Below, in pieces: positions 1-8,984 of a DNA stretch of 45,914 nt (position 1 is the stretch's first letter; each line of letters starts with the position of its first letter). The stretch covers positions 1-45,914 of the forward strand of contig NZ_PVWK01000058.1 in the NCBI RefSeq assembly GCF_003003795.1, written 5' to 3'. The stretch is from Stenomitos frigidus ULC18. GTDB lineage: Bacteria > Cyanobacteriota > Cyanobacteriia > Leptolyngbyales > Leptolyngbyaceae. A program made the position numbers and the translations under genes. The notes under the pieces are model-generated. The model was not told where the DNA came from, did no database searches, and saw only the letters and a program-made list of their open reading frames with translations.

Positions 1-2
1 AT

Positions 3-125
3 CGACACTGTCACGACGCCAAAACACGTGGTGATTTGGAGAAGTATGCCTTGTCAGGGCATTGCATTGTTGAGGAGTTAGAGGAGGGGAAACTCTCACG
101 TCTGGTTTTGAAGACGAGCCGCTGA
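3..125 (+). CDS. Group II intron reverse transcriptase/maturase, C-terminal fragment (cut by window edge)
   Basis: An open frame enters from the left edge and ends at the TGA at 123-125, giving about 40 residues. It starts RHCHDAKT, which matches the end of the HNH endonuclease motif of cyanobacterial group II intron-encoded proteins. It ends SRLVLKTSR, a tail typical of this family where the reading frame runs into intron domain V. The protein would splice and mobilise the intron RNA; only its last residues are visible. Whether the rest is intact lies outside the window. Confidence 0.7.
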   Translation, partial: RHCHDAKTRGDLEKYALSGHCIVEELEEGKLSRLVLKTSR

Positions 126-145
126 GGCGACTTAGCGGCTTAGTC
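75..145 (+). ncRNA. Group II intron 3' end (domain V/VI region)
   Basis: Just inside the end of the maturase frame is a domain-V-like segment (about 75-110) containing GGGGAAACTCTCACG, the usual terminal-loop region of group II domain V. It is followed by a hairpin with arms AGCCGCT (117-123) and AGCGGCT (134-140), placed where domain VI belongs. The intron-exon junction should lie shortly after 140, but I cannot fix the exact base. The downstream exon is intergenic sequence behind the 3' end of the minus-strand STAND gene. Confidence 0.55.
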
Positions 146-260
146 AACTTTTTGACTCCGAAAGCGGTAGTACAGAGGCCAATTTACCCGGTTTGAGCGG
201 CTGAAACCCTGATGCTGTCTTGCACTTCTGCTCTGGGGGCAACTAACCAACGCGATCGCC

Positions 261-3200
261 TTAATGCTCAATTGCCCCTAATGTTTTCAGGGTAGACTTT
301 TGAGCTATTGTCAACCCGGTCGCACCTTGAATATTCATGCCTTCATAGAGGCGATCGATCGTCAATGTGCTGATACAACGTCCTGTTTCCACATCCCATA
401 GTTTAATCGTGCGATCATAACTGCCACTGATTAGGATTTGACCGTTGGAGCTAAACAGGACGGACGTGACCCAACTGGTGTGTTCGCACAATGTTTGCAG
501 GCAGTGTCCCGTTTGCAAATCCCACAAACGGATGGTTTGGTCATCGCTGCCACTGGCTAAGATTCGACCATCTGGACTGATGGCAAGCGTCCAGACCACT
601 CCTGTATGTCCCTGCAATATCTTCAGACACGCGCCAGTTTGCAGATCCCACAAGCGAATGGTTTGGTCATGGCTACCGCTGACCAAGCGTTGACCACTGG
701 GATCAAATGCCAATGCGAAAATGGCACCCGTATGCTCCTGCAACACCCTCAAACATGCCCCAGTTGGCACATCCCATAAGCGAATGGTGTCATCAAAACT
801 ACCACTTGCTAACCATTGACCGCTAGGGTCGAAGGCAATCGCGAGAATACCGCTCTCATGCCCGCGTAACACCTGCAAACAATGATGTGTTTGCACATCC
901 CATAGTCGCACAGTGCAATCATAACTACTGCTTGCTAAAATCTTTCCCCCCGGGCTGAACAGCACTGTCCAGATGGATGCGCTATGTGCCAACCATTGGT
1001 CGAACCGCTCAGCTTGGATATGCCATACAGCGATCGAGTCATCATGTCGATTGATCGCTAGCATTTGACCATCCGGACTAAAGCTGACGTTGCTTAAGGA
1101 TGAAATCTGACGGGTCGGGCTGGAAAATGTTTTGTAGGGATGAAGTTGTGGCAAATTGCTATCGAGCTGCAAACGCCACAGCTGAATCGCTTCATTCTGA
1201 CCACTACTGGCAAGCATTTGATCATCCGCACTGAGGCTCAGGGAGTGAAGCCCGCCGGTATAGCCGCGCAACGTTTTAAGGTTTCGTCCGCTCTGCAAAT
1301 GCCACAGCCGCACCGTATGGTCTTTTCCTGCACTCACCAACAATTGACCGTCGGCACTAATCGCAAGCCCGTGAACATCGTGCGTATGACTGTCGAGCAC
1401 ATAGATGGATTGACCATCCTGGACACTCCAAAGGCGCAGAGTCCCATCGCGACTGGCACTGGCTAACAAGCGTCCATCTGGACTAAAGGCGATGTCCCAA
1501 ACCCAATCGGTGTGTCCCTGTAGCACCTTGAAATTGAGCGTTGACGCTTGATCGCTAGCAAGATAACCGCTCCACAGCCGAATTGACCCATCACGACTGC
1601 CGCTCGCAAGCAGTTGACCATCGGGGCTATATCGCACACACTGAACCCCACAGATATGCCCCTGTAAGACACTCAGGCAGTTCCCGTTGCTCACATCCCA
1701 GATCCGAATGGTCGTATCATGACTGCTGCTGACCAAGGTTTGCTGGTCCGGAGCGAAGTGGGCAGCGTAAACACTCTGGACGTGCCCTTTCAAGACCTGG
1801 AGACACTGCCCTTGCAAATTCCACACGCGCACGGTTTGGTCGGCGCTGCTACTCGCTAATTGCTGACCATCGGCGCTAAAACTCACTGACCAAACACAGC
1901 TTGTATGCTCTGTGAGCACCTGCAAGCATCGTCCACTCTGGATATTCCACAAGCGCACCGAACTATCCGTACTGCCGCTGGCTAACATCGTGCCATCCGG
2001 ACTAAAGGCGACAGACCACACCCAGCCTGTGTGCCCTTCAAAGATGGCTAAGAGTTGGGCTGTGCTGATATTCCAGAGGTAGAGGTTGCCATTGGAAGCT
2101 CCGACTGCAATTGTCTGACCGTCTGGACTCAGGTCGATCGACATCGCATTACTGAGGGTTTCTGAAAAGATAGATTGGGCTAAATTGGCATTCTGAAAAT
2201 TGACTCTGGCTAAATCGATCTGTCTCAAGTCAGCTTGCTGCACGACAAGGTCAGAAAAGTCAGAGCCGCGCAAATCGACCTGAAGCTGCACCAGCAAGTT
2301 AATCAAGTTGCCTGCAGCGTACCCTGGTTTCTTTCCCTGCTGCCTTAATAAATGTTTTGCCTGCGCCTCGATCGCCGCTACACTGCCAAAGCGAGACAGC
2401 AACTGTTCCATCACAGGCTGCATAATGAGGCGCGTCTGAATCTCTCGAATGTAATCTTTTGCTTGGACTCGTAGTAAGGGATGCGTTTGCCAAACGTTAA
2501 GCTGCTGCGTCTCAAATTCGACGCAAATTTGCTGCACGAATCGCTCTGTGATATATTCCATCACCACGGGTTGCAAGAAGAAGAACCCATCTTTTTTTTC
2601 AATGAGCGATCGCCGGAGTAGTGAGTTGACCAGATTGGGTACCCGTTGCTGAGTAGCAAGATCAACCACACTTTCTCGAATATCGGCGATCGAGACTGGC
2701 TCCCGATAAATTGCAAACCAGGATAATGTTTTCTGTTCAGCTTCAGAGAGGCGATCGAACTGACGGTTCAGCAAATCGCGAATGTCTTCAAAAACAGCCA
2801 ATCCCTGACTGAGATAGGGCAACACCTCGGTAATGCGGCCGTTAAACAAATCCTGAATGGCGGCTGCCAGCAATTTTAGTGCCAGGGGATTGCCGCCATA
2901 GTGATGGATCAACGTCTGCCATTCCGCTTCTGACCCTGTAAATGCTCCTTTCTGCCGGAAGATGGCGCGTCCGTCATCAGGGGTTAGCCCACTCAAGGTC
3001 AGCGAAGCGCAAGCGCGACGACCAGTCGTTCGCACCACACTTTCATCCTCTTCCATCAGTACCATTTCGCGTGGCTTTTCTCGACTGGTGAGCAACAAAC
3101 AACTTTGGTGGGACGCTTCGCCAATGTCTCTGAGCAACTGCCCGTAGCCTTCGTAGCCCGATCGCCAGTGTCCCACGGGCTCACGCTGCAAAATGGTTTC

Positions 3201-3899
3201 CGCATTATCCAGAATTAATAAACACCGACGCGATCGCAGGTATTGCATCAGTTTGGAGACCTGCTGAGCCAACGTAGTAGGAATGATGGGATCTTCCCCA
3301 TAGAGTGGCATGAGAAACTTTAGCAGGCTCGACAGAAGTTCCTCCAACGGTGGCGCATTGGCAAGCGATCGCCATACAACAATCTCAAATTCTGCCTGCA
3401 TTTGCAGCGCGGCTTTGACGGCGATCGTACTTTTGCCAATGCCCCCAATGCCCAACAGCCCAACTACACGACAGCGCTCAGCAATGACCCATTGCCACAG
3501 TTGCGTCAGTTCTACCTCACGCCCATAAAATACCGAGGCATCGACCGCCGTATCCCAGTCCTGTTGGGGATTTGTCCAGCGGTTCTCTGTTTCTTCAGAG
3601 GAGGCAGGGGATGTCAGATCTGTCTTCGTCAACTCCAGCCCAAATGCCCGGAAGAGGTACTCCACTGACTGGCGATCCACCCCCAGTTCACGCTTGAAGA
3701 TGCGGGCAAGGGTATTGAGGGAAAGGCTAGTGCGATCGCTGAGATCTTCCTGGGTGAGGTGCTTCCCCCACGTTTCGTCCGCTTCTGTTTGCTGTTTTGC
3801 CGTCTGAAATCTTTGCCATCCCTGGGGCGACAGGATAACTCCTCGCACTCGCCCAGAAGTGGAGCGACCCCGTCCAGATTTTGATGGGTTGGCATCCAT
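261..3899 (-). CDS. NB-ARC STAND ATPase with 14 WD40 repeats
   Basis: This 1212-residue signal-transduction ATPase has three parts. Residues 20-95 form a short helical N-terminal domain of the kind found in cyanobacterial NB-ARC/WD40 proteins (motif [21 protein letters not shown]). The NB-ARC NTPase has Walker [10 protein letters not shown] (150-158), Walker B LLILD (227-231) and a GNPLALK motif (336-342). A pentapeptide-like stretch (541-582) leads into 14 WD40 repeats (about 588-1185), enough for two seven-bladed propellers. The WD40 part should be the sensor, with nucleotide exchange driving oligomerisation. Targets and effector are unknown; such proteins act in regulation, programmed death or phage defence. 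Its NB-ARC region is clearly homologous to the shorter STAND protein at 30792-32174. It is monocistronic as far as seen. Confidence 0.9.
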   Translation of the reverse strand: MDANPSKSGRGRSTSGRVRGVILSPQGWQRFQTAKQQTEADETWGKHLTQEDLSDRTSLSLNTLARIFKRELGVDRQSVEYLFRAFGLELTKTDLTSPASSEETENRWTNPQQDWDTAVDASVFYGREVELTQLWQWVIAERCRVVGLLGIGGIGKSTIAVKAALQMQAEFEIVVWRSLANAPPLEELLSSLLKFLMPLYGEDPIIPTTLAQQVSKLMQYLRSRRCLLILDNAETILQREPVGHWRSGYEGYGQLLRDIGEASHQSCLLLTSREKPREMVLMEEDESVVRTTGRRACASLTLSGLTPDDGRAIFRQKGAFTGSEAEWQTLIHHYGGNPLALKLLAAAIQDLFNGRITEVLPYLSQGLAVFEDIRDLLNRQFDRLSEAEQKTLSWFAIYREPVSIADIRESVVDLATQQRVPNLVNSLLRRSLIEKKDGFFFLQPVVMEYITERFVQQICVEFETQQLNVWQTHPLLRVQAKDYIREIQTRLIMQPVMEQLLSRFGSVAAIEAQAKHLLRQQGKKPGYAAGNLINLLVQLQVDLRGSDFSDLVVQQADLRQIDLARVNFQNANLAQSIFSETLSNAMSIDLSPDGQTIAVGASNGNLYLWNISTAQLLAIFEGHTGWVWSVAFSPDGTMLASGSTDSSVRLWNIQSGRCLQVLTEHTSCVWSVSFSADGQQLASSSADQTVRVWNLQGQCLQVLKGHVQSVYAAHFAPDQQTLVSSSHDTTIRIWDVSNGNCLSVLQGHICGVQCVRYSPDGQLLASGSRDGSIRLWSGYLASDQASTLNFKVLQGHTDWVWDIAFSPDGRLLASASRDGTLRLWSVQDGQSIYVLDSHTHDVHGLAISADGQLLVSAGKDHTVRLWHLQSGRNLKTLRGYTGGLHSLSLSADDQMLASSGQNEAIQLWRLQLDSNLPQLHPYKTFSSPTRQISSLSNVSFSPDGQMLAINRHDDSIAVWHIQAERFDQWLAHSASIWTVLFSPGGKILASSSYDCTVRLWDVQTHHCLQVLRGHESGILAIAFDPSGQWLASGSFDDTIRLWDVPTGACLRVLQEHTGAIFALAFDPSGQRLVSGSHDQTIRLWDLQTGACLKILQGHTGVVWTLAISPDGRILASGSDDQTIRLWDLQTGHCLQTLCEHTSWVTSVLFSSNGQILISGSYDRTIKLWDVETGRCISTLTIDRLYEGMNIQGATGLTIAQKSTLKTLGAIEH

Positions 3900-4086
3900 A
3901 GTTTAGCCAATGCCGTAAAGGACAGAGTGAGTCTTTCCTCAACATACCGGGCGTTTCTTCAATCAAGGTTTGGCAAAGAGTTTCAGCAGCATAAATTGAC
4001 AGGCAAATGATTTCGTCTTGGCTGAAGTATATCAGGTTTAATGGCTCCTGGCTCACTTCCTGCGGCGTTCCTCAACTGCAAAATGA

Positions 4087-4150
4087 TTTAAGTTGCGTTT
4101 TAACTCAAAGAACTTGAGTGGTGTGCATGGAGCGATCGCAGAAGAATGAA
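4087..4150 (+). promoter_or_regulatory. Shared upstream block, copy 1 (dyad ACTCAA-N5-TTGAGT)
   Basis: The perfect inverted repeat ACTCAA-N5-TTGAGT lies at 4103-4119, preceded by TTTAAGTTGCGTTTTA and followed by GGTGTGCATGG and a GCGATCG...GAAGAATGAA block. Near-identical blocks occur at 7683-7749 and 8874-8938, each ahead of a redox gene. The dyad ends 77 bp before the VOC gene start. The size and symmetry fit a dimeric repressor or activator operator; no regulator gene is nearby to assign it to. Confidence 0.6.
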
Positions 4151-4196
4151 GTTAATCGAGGTGGGCAGCAAACTCACCAAGCTAAAGGAGAACAAG

Positions 4197-4664
4197 ATGA
4201 GTAGCAATCCTGTAAACAGTCAAAACATGAAACTCGAAGTTGTGGTAATTCCCATTGCGGATGTTGATCGAGCCAAGCAGTTCTATGAGGCGTTGGGATG
4301 GCGGCTGGATGCTGATTTTGTCACCAGTGAGGACTTCCGAGTAGTGCAGTTGACCCCTCCTGGATCGGAAGCCTCGATCATCTTTGGTAAAGGAGTTTCG
4401 TCAGCCACGCCAGGTTCAGTTCAGGGTCTGCACCTGATCGTTTACGACATCGAGGCAGCCCGTGCCGAACTCGTCGATCGGGGTGTCGAGGTAAGTGAAG
4501 TGTTCCACGACATCGGCGGGATCTTTCACCATGCCGGAACCGAGGGACGGGTACCGGGTCCCGATCCGAAGCGTCGCGACTATGCCTCCTTTGCTTCGTT
4601 TAGTGATCCAGATGGCAATGGTTGGGTGCTCCAGGAAGTGAAAACCCGTGCTCCCGGACGGTAA
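4197..4664 (+). CDS. VOC (glyoxalase/bleomycin-resistance fold) family protein
   Basis: The protein has 155 residues. I chose the ATG at 4197 because AAAGGAG lies 6 bases upstream and because its paralogue at 8985 starts with the same MSSNPVNS. An in-frame ATG at 4146 exists but lacks this site. The fold reads as a glyoxalase domain: KLEVVVIPIADVDRAKQFYEALGW at the start, FRVVQLTPPGSEASIIFG in the middle, and a second half ending FSDPDGNGWVLQEV, with His and Glu residues able to bind metal. Such proteins act as lyases, isomerases or drug-binding proteins on small electrophiles; the substrate cannot be read. It is first in a likely operon with the two SDR genes that follow. Confidence 0.85.
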   Translation: MSSNPVNSQNMKLEVVVIPIADVDRAKQFYEALGWRLDADFVTSEDFRVVQLTPPGSEASIIFGKGVSSATPGSVQGLHLIVYDIEAARAELVDRGVEVSEVFHDIGGIFHHAGTEGRVPGPDPKRRDYASFASFSDPDGNGWVLQEVKTRAPGR

Positions 4665-4708
4665 CAGGACATCAACACACTAAACAACACTTAAAACAAG
4701 GACACATG

Positions 4709-5563
4709 ATGAAAACGCAGAAAGTATGGTTCATTACCGGAGCATCCAGGGGCTTTGGGTTAGAAATTGCTAAAGCAGCCCTGGCAGAGGGCGATCGGGT
4801 CGTAGCAACGGTTCGCAGTCAGCCCGCACAACTCGCCGCCATTTTGGACAACCACCCGGATTTGTCCGTTGTGCCGATGGATGTCACCCAGGAAGCCCAG
4901 GTACAGGCCGCTGTCCAGCAAGGCATTACCCGGTTTGGTCGGATTGATGTCTTGGTCAATAATGCCGGGTATGGCATGGTGACGGCGATCGAAGAAGCCA
5001 CGGATGCTGAAACTCGCAAACAGTATGACACCAACGTCTTTGGATTACTCAACGTGACTCGTGCTGTGTTGCCGTACCTGCGCCAGCAAAAGTCCGGGCG
5101 GGTGATCAATATCTCGTCGCTGTTTAGCTACGATGCCGTTCCGGGCTGGGGCTTGTATGGGTCCACCAAGTTTGCGGTTGAAGGGATCTCGAAAGGGCTA
5201 GCGATCGAACTGGCACCGCTCGGCATCCACGTCACGGCAGTAGCTCCCGGTCTTTTCAGTACTGACTTCCTCAGCACTGACTCCTATGTTGCCGCGAAAA
5301 CCATCATTAACGATTACCAGGCAACGGTAGGACCGATGCGGAGCGGAGCCGATGCGCTACACGGGAACCAGCCCGGTGATCCGAAAAAGTTTGCCCAGGT
5401 GGTTCTTCAATTAGCTAATACAGAGCATCCGCCGCTACATTTGCCCGTCGGGAAGGACACGATCGCGATGTACCAAAACAATGCCGCAAGAATGGCAGAG
5501 GAAATTGAAGCATGGCTACCAGTCGCGACCAGCACCGACCATGACCACCACATAGCGGCTTAG
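4709..5563 (+). CDS. Short-chain dehydrogenase/reductase (SDR)
   Basis: A classical SDR of about 284 residues. The start is set at the second of two adjacent ATGs (4706 and 4709) because AAGGA lies 6 bases before 4709; the frame stays open further upstream without a ribosome site. It shows the nucleotide-binding motif TGASRGFG, the structural NNAG, an active-site Ser in NISSLF and Tyr/Lys in YGSTK. It should oxidise or reduce an alcohol/carbonyl with NAD(P)H; the substrate is unknown. The C-terminal part (TDFLSTDSY and after) resembles SDRs annotated as oxidoreductases acting on short ketones. It follows the VOC gene by 44 bases and precedes another SDR by 49 bases. Confidence 0.88.
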   Translation: MKTQKVWFITGASRGFGLEIAKAALAEGDRVVATVRSQPAQLAAILDNHPDLSVVPMDVTQEAQVQAAVQQGITRFGRIDVLVNNAGYGMVTAIEEATDAETRKQYDTNVFGLLNVTRAVLPYLRQQKSGRVINISSLFSYDAVPGWGLYGSTKFAVEGISKGLAIELAPLGIHVTAVAPGLFSTDFLSTDSYVAAKTIINDYQATVGPMRSGADALHGNQPGDPKKFAQVVLQLANTEHPPLHLPVGKDTIAMYQNNAARMAEEIEAWLPVATSTDHDHHIAA

Positions 5564-5612
5564 ACCATCGTCTGATCTACAACATTCACACATGATTGCC
5601 AAAGGAGATGTC

Positions 5613-6389
5613 ATGAAACTGGAAGGGAAGAAGGCACTGATTACTGGGGGAAATAGCGGTATTGGCTTTGCCACCGCTCGACTCTTCATTCGCGAAGGCG
5701 CTGAGGTCGCAATCACGGGTCGAGATCAGAAGACGCTCGATGCTGCCCTCGCAGAACTGGGTTCAAAAGCCGTTGCCTATCGTGCAGATGTGACGGACTC
5801 CCACGCCCGCGCCGACCTTTTCAGCAAAATTGGTCAGCGGTTCGGCAGTCTGGATATCGTCTTCGCCAACGCGGGTATTCCTGGAGTCACGCCTATGGGA
5901 AGCACTGACGAAACAGTGTTTGAGCACATCATTCGCGTCAATCTCACCAGCGTTTTCTTTACCGTACAAGCCGCACTACCGCTGCTCAATGATGGCTCCT
6001 CAATCATCTTGAACAGTTCAGTGCTTGGCTCGCTGGGACATCCAGGACAGGCAGCTTACGCCGCAAGCAAAGCAGGTGTTCGCGGCATGGCAAGAACGAT
6101 CGCATCTGAGCTTTCTCCTCGCAACATTCGGGTCAACGTCGTTGCACCGGGAGCCACAAAAACTCCCATCTGGAGCCGTGATTCTACTCCGTCTCAAGCG
6201 GATGAAGAACTGGCGGCAAAAATGGCAGCAACGATTCCCCTGGGTCGTTGGGGAGAAGCGGATGAGATTGCCAAAGCCGTCCTTTTTCTTGCTTCAGACG
6301 ATTCGTCCTACGTCCAGTCGGTTGAGCTTTTCGTCGATGGCGGCAACGTTGGTTCCCCAAACGGTGGAGTAGCTTTCCGCAGTGCATAA
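5613..6389 (+). CDS. Short-chain dehydrogenase/reductase (SDR), FabG-like
   Basis: A 258-residue SDR. The ATG at 5613 is chosen because AAAGGAG (5601-5607) sits 5 bases upstream; an earlier ATG at 5592 contains that site inside the frame. Motifs are TGGNSGIG (cofactor), ANAG, Ser in LNSSVLG and YAASK (catalytic Tyr/Lys), and a C-terminal FVDGG typical of FabG-like SDRs. It would reduce a ketone or oxidise an alcohol with NAD(P). Third gene of the plus-strand run starting with the VOC protein at 4197. It is not obviously a duplicate of the preceding SDR, from which it diverges throughout. Confidence 0.88.
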   Translation: MKLEGKKALITGGNSGIGFATARLFIREGAEVAITGRDQKTLDAALAELGSKAVAYRADVTDSHARADLFSKIGQRFGSLDIVFANAGIPGVTPMGSTDETVFEHIIRVNLTSVFFTVQAALPLLNDGSSIILNSSVLGSLGHPGQAAYAASKAGVRGMARTIASELSPRNIRVNVVAPGATKTPIWSRDSTPSQADEELAAKMAATIPLGRWGEADEIAKAVLFLASDDSSYVQSVELFVDGGNVGSPNGGVAFRSA

Positions 6390-6463
6390 ATTGTTTGCCC
6401 CATCCGAACGATCGCTAGCTGCTTCCTTTTCCCCTGCGCTTCTTGCAAATCTCTATTTAATCA

Positions 6464-7354
6464 ATGGTAATAACGATGACGACACCAGAGACAATGATAG
6501 GAACAGTCAGCCCTCAAGCACTGACTGAAAGCAGACTGCAATTACACTATGCCGTTCAATATATTGCTGCAACAGGTGCGGCATTAGCGGAGCCTCTACC
6601 AGACCACAGTCACACCAGCTTTGGATGGAATCCAGCTTTAGAAGCGTTTGTTGGCTCAACGATTCCAGCGACTCAGCCCTTTCAAGTTGCAGTCGAACCC
6701 ATCAGCCTCACCTTAATCCTGGTAGCTGATCAGAATGACACGATCGCCTCTTTGCCATTACATGGAAAGACCATGCGAGAAGGACTGGACTGGCTCCAGC
6801 AAGCGCTTGCTAAACTCGGTGCCGATGCCAGCAAGATTGTGTTTTTAGATTATCCACCGAATGACTTTCCCGATCATCCCCTGGCTCATGATGCAGCCTT
6901 TGATGCCAGTCCGGGGTTTGCATTGCGTGAATTAGCAGACACTTACATCATCACTGATCAACTACTTCAGACGATCATTACCACTAACGAGAATGCTTCA
7001 GCAATTCACATTTGGCCCCATCACCTTGATATCGCAACGCTGATTACGCTTCCTGACACCAAAAATGGGCATCCACTGACAGTCGGGATTGGATTTTCGC
7101 CCGGAGATGCGAGCTATCCAGAACCCTACTGGTATGTCTCTCCTTATCCCTATCCAGACATCGCCAATCTTCCTACTCTGGAGGGGCAAGCGTTTTGGCA
7201 TACCCAACACTGGGTTGGGGCTGTGCTGCGATCGTCCCAATTGAGTGAGAATGCCACTGCTGAAACCCAACAACAGCAGGTTGGGACATTCTTGAATGCT
7301 GCCCTGAACGCATCAATCACCCTACTCAAATCCGAGGCTTCTGCTGGGGTTTGA
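6464..7354 (+). CDS. Conserved protein of unknown function (WPHH motif)
   Basis: This 296-residue soluble protein has no signal peptide or membrane segment. A striking conserved-looking block is HIWPHHLDIATLITL, followed by GIGFSPGDASYPEPYWYV and a C-terminal Trp-rich FWHTQHWVGAVL. The WPHH-D-A pattern reminds me of DUF5996-type proteins, but I could not confirm this. The His-rich core could bind metal. The start is uncertain: ATG 6464 has no clear ribosome site and ATG 6476 is an alternative. It lies 74 bases after the SDR gene, so it may belong to the same transcript, and it is followed by a palindromic repeat that may end transcription. Confidence 0.75.
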   Translation: MVITMTTPETMIGTVSPQALTESRLQLHYAVQYIAATGAALAEPLPDHSHTSFGWNPALEAFVGSTIPATQPFQVAVEPISLTLILVADQNDTIASLPLHGKTMREGLDWLQQALAKLGADASKIVFLDYPPNDFPDHPLAHDAAFDASPGFALRELADTYIITDQLLQTIITTNENASAIHIWPHHLDIATLITLPDTKNGHPLTVGIGFSPGDASYPEPYWYVSPYPYPDIANLPTLEGQAFWHTQHWVGAVLRSSQLSENATAETQQQQVGTFLNAALNASITLLKSEASAGV

Positions 7355-7383
7355 TGATCAATATTTTGACCAACCGAGGATTC

Positions 7384-7476
7384 ATACCAATTCAATATGA
7401 GCCTGCACATAAACAAGGGGCTTAAGCCCCTTGTTTCAGAGGTTTCGTTCTGTGCAGCTTTAAAGAAAATTGGTAT
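7384..7476. repeat. Palindromic MITE-like element
   Basis: Terminal inverted repeats ATACCAATT (7384-7392) and AATTGGTAT (7468-7476) enclose a second imperfect inverted pair (GCCTGCACA / TGTGCAGC) and a perfect 26-bp palindrome at 7411-7436 centred on CTTAAG. The whole 93 bp can fold into one long hairpin. ACCAATT-ended elements of this kind are common between cyanobacterial genes. It may also act as a terminator for the 4197-7354 gene run. The rest of the 7355-7823 gap holds only the regulatory block at 7683. Confidence 0.7.
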
Positions 7477-7682
7477 CAGATCTTAAGTAATCTTTCTCAT
7501 AGAGGTTGATTAAACATGTTCTTGCAGGGGAATAAGCTGCAACTGTGAACACGTAAATGTTCCATCAGTATATGAGCAGTCGTACAGAAACGAAACCTAC
7601 GCTAAATTCGTTCAATTCATCCTACCCCTTGGTACACCAAAGCTAAATTCACTGGAATGTTGAAAGTCCAGGAAAACACCCG

Positions 7683-7749
7683 TTTAAGTTGCGGCTTAAC
7701 TCAACTAACTTGAGTGGTCTAAATAAGAGCGATCGCTGAAGAATAAAGC
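7683..7749 (+). promoter_or_regulatory. Shared upstream block, copy 2 (dyad ACTCAA-N5-TTGAGT)
   Basis: Second copy of the block at 4087. It carries the perfect dyad at 7699-7715 inside TTTAAGTTGCGGCTTA...GTGGT, followed by GCGATCG and GAAGAATAAAG. It ends about 75 bases before the SDR gene at 7824. The flanks differ from copies 1 and 3 (CTAAATAAGA instead of GTGCATGG), so the conserved dyad suggests selection rather than a very recent duplication. Confidence 0.6.
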
Positions 7750-7823
7750 GTAATGGCACTCTGCCATTCAACCGATTCAACCCTCATTCCACCAACCCCC
7801 AAAACGCATAAAGGAGTTTTACT

Positions 7824-8534
7824 ATGAGCACTGAACAGAAAGTTGCTGTGATTACCGGCGCATCACAGGGCATCGGCGCAGCCCTTGTCAAGGCATACCG
7901 CGATCGCAACTATCGGGTGGTTGCCATCTCACGCTCAATTCGACCATCGGATGATGATGCCATTCTGGCAGTATCAGGCGACCTCGCTGATCGAAAAACT
8001 GCCGAACGGGCAATCATCGAAGGCGTGACCCGCTTCGGGCGCATCGACACACTGATCAACAACGCTGGCATCTTCATCGCCAAGCCCTTCACCCAATACA
8101 CTCAAGCTGATTACGACGCTTACCTGGGCACTAACATCGCTGGCTTCTTTCACATGACGCAACTCGCCATCGCCGAGATGGCAAAGCAGGGCAGTGGTCA
8201 TATCGTGCAGATATCCACAAGCCTGGTTGACAACCCGATCGCGGGCGTACCGTCTGTACTCGCATCACTGACGAAGGGCGGACTGAATAGCGCGACTCGA
8301 TCGCTGGCGATCGAGTATGCCAAGCGCGGTATCCGGGTGAACGCGATCGCGCTGGGTAACATCAAGACGCCCATGCACCCTGCCGAGACCCATGCACAGC
8401 TCGCTGCCATGCACCCAATTGATCGGATGGGCGAGATCTCTGACATCGTTGATGCAATCCTCTACCTCGAATCAGCCAACTTTGTGACAGGCGAAATCCT
8501 TCACGTTGATGGCGGTCAGAGTGCGGGGCACTGA
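7824..8534 (+). CDS. SDR-family protein with catalytic Tyr replaced by Ala
   Basis: A 236-residue SDR; AAAGGAG ends 8 bases before ATG 7824. It has a good cofactor motif (TGASQGIG) and NNAG, Ser in QISTSL, and the C-terminal VDGG. In the place of the YxxxK motif it reads ASLTK, with Ala147 and Lys151, so the usual proton-donor Tyr is missing. It may therefore be non-catalytic, use another residue, or bind NAD(P) in a regulatory way; SDRs with related LTKGG segments seem to exist as a subgroup. It is followed after 4 bases by the NIPSNAP gene, so the two are probably co-translated. Confidence 0.85.
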   Translation: MSTEQKVAVITGASQGIGAALVKAYRDRNYRVVAISRSIRPSDDDAILAVSGDLADRKTAERAIIEGVTRFGRIDTLINNAGIFIAKPFTQYTQADYDAYLGTNIAGFFHMTQLAIAEMAKQGSGHIVQISTSLVDNPIAGVPSVLASLTKGGLNSATRSLAIEYAKRGIRVNAIALGNIKTPMHPAETHAQLAAMHPIDRMGEISDIVDAILYLESANFVTGEILHVDGGQSAGH

Positions 8535-8538
8535 AGGC

Positions 8539-8865
8539 ATGATCTACGAATTACGCATTTATCACGCCATCCCCGGACGACTACCTGCGCTGCTTGCGCG
8601 CTTCCAGAACCACACGCTGCGGATTTGGGAAAAGCATGGTATCCATCAGGCTGGATTCTGGACAACGCTAATCGGCGAGAGCAACCAACAACTCACCTAC
8701 CTGCTCGCCTGGGACAGCATGGCTGAACGCGAGGATCGCTGGAACGCCTTCCTTGCTGACCCCGAATGGATTGCAATCAGCACCGAAACCGAGAAGGGCG
8801 GTCAACTCATCCAGAACATCAGCAGCGAGTTGCTGGCACCAACCACCTTTTCCTCGGTGAAGTGA
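8539..8865 (+). CDS. NIPSNAP family protein
   Basis: A 108-residue protein starting MIYELRIYHAIPGRLPALLARF and containing WEKHGIHQAGFW and AWDSMAEREDRW. This pattern is typical of the NIPSNAP family, which has a dimeric alpha-beta barrel fold. The biochemical role of bacterial NIPSNAPs is poorly known; they often lie beside SDRs and other small-molecule enzymes. ATG 8539 begins just 4 bases after the preceding SDR stop, and the ribosome site (GAAGG) overlaps that stop, so translational coupling is likely. The longer frame from 8506 lies inside the SDR gene and is not preferred. Confidence 0.82.
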   Translation: MIYELRIYHAIPGRLPALLARFQNHTLRIWEKHGIHQAGFWTTLIGESNQQLTYLLAWDSMAEREDRWNAFLADPEWIAISTETEKGGQLIQNISSELLAPTTFSSVK

Positions 8866-8873
8866 GTGTCCCA

Positions 8874-8938
8874 TTTAAGTCGCGTTTTAACTCAACGAAC
8901 TTGCGTGGTGTGCATGGGGCGATCGTAGAAGAATGAAA
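8874..8938 (+). promoter_or_regulatory. Shared upstream block, copy 3
   Basis: Third copy of the block. The dyad at 8890-8906 is ACTCAA-N5-TTGCGT, with one base changed in the right arm. It begins 8 bases after the NIPSNAP stop and the dyad ends 78 bases before the VOC gene at 8985, almost the same spacing as copy 1 to its VOC gene (77). Copies 1 and 3 also share GTGTGCATGG and GAAGAATGAA, so this block was probably duplicated with the VOC gene. Confidence 0.55.
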
Positions 8939-8984
8939 CGTAACCAATTTGAACATCAAATCCATCAATTTAAAGGAGATCAAG

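Noticed and set aside
3727-4056. 109-residue minus-strand ORF at the start of the STAND gene
   Set aside because: It mostly overlaps the STAND N terminus in another frame. The unique first 50 residues show no recognisable domain.
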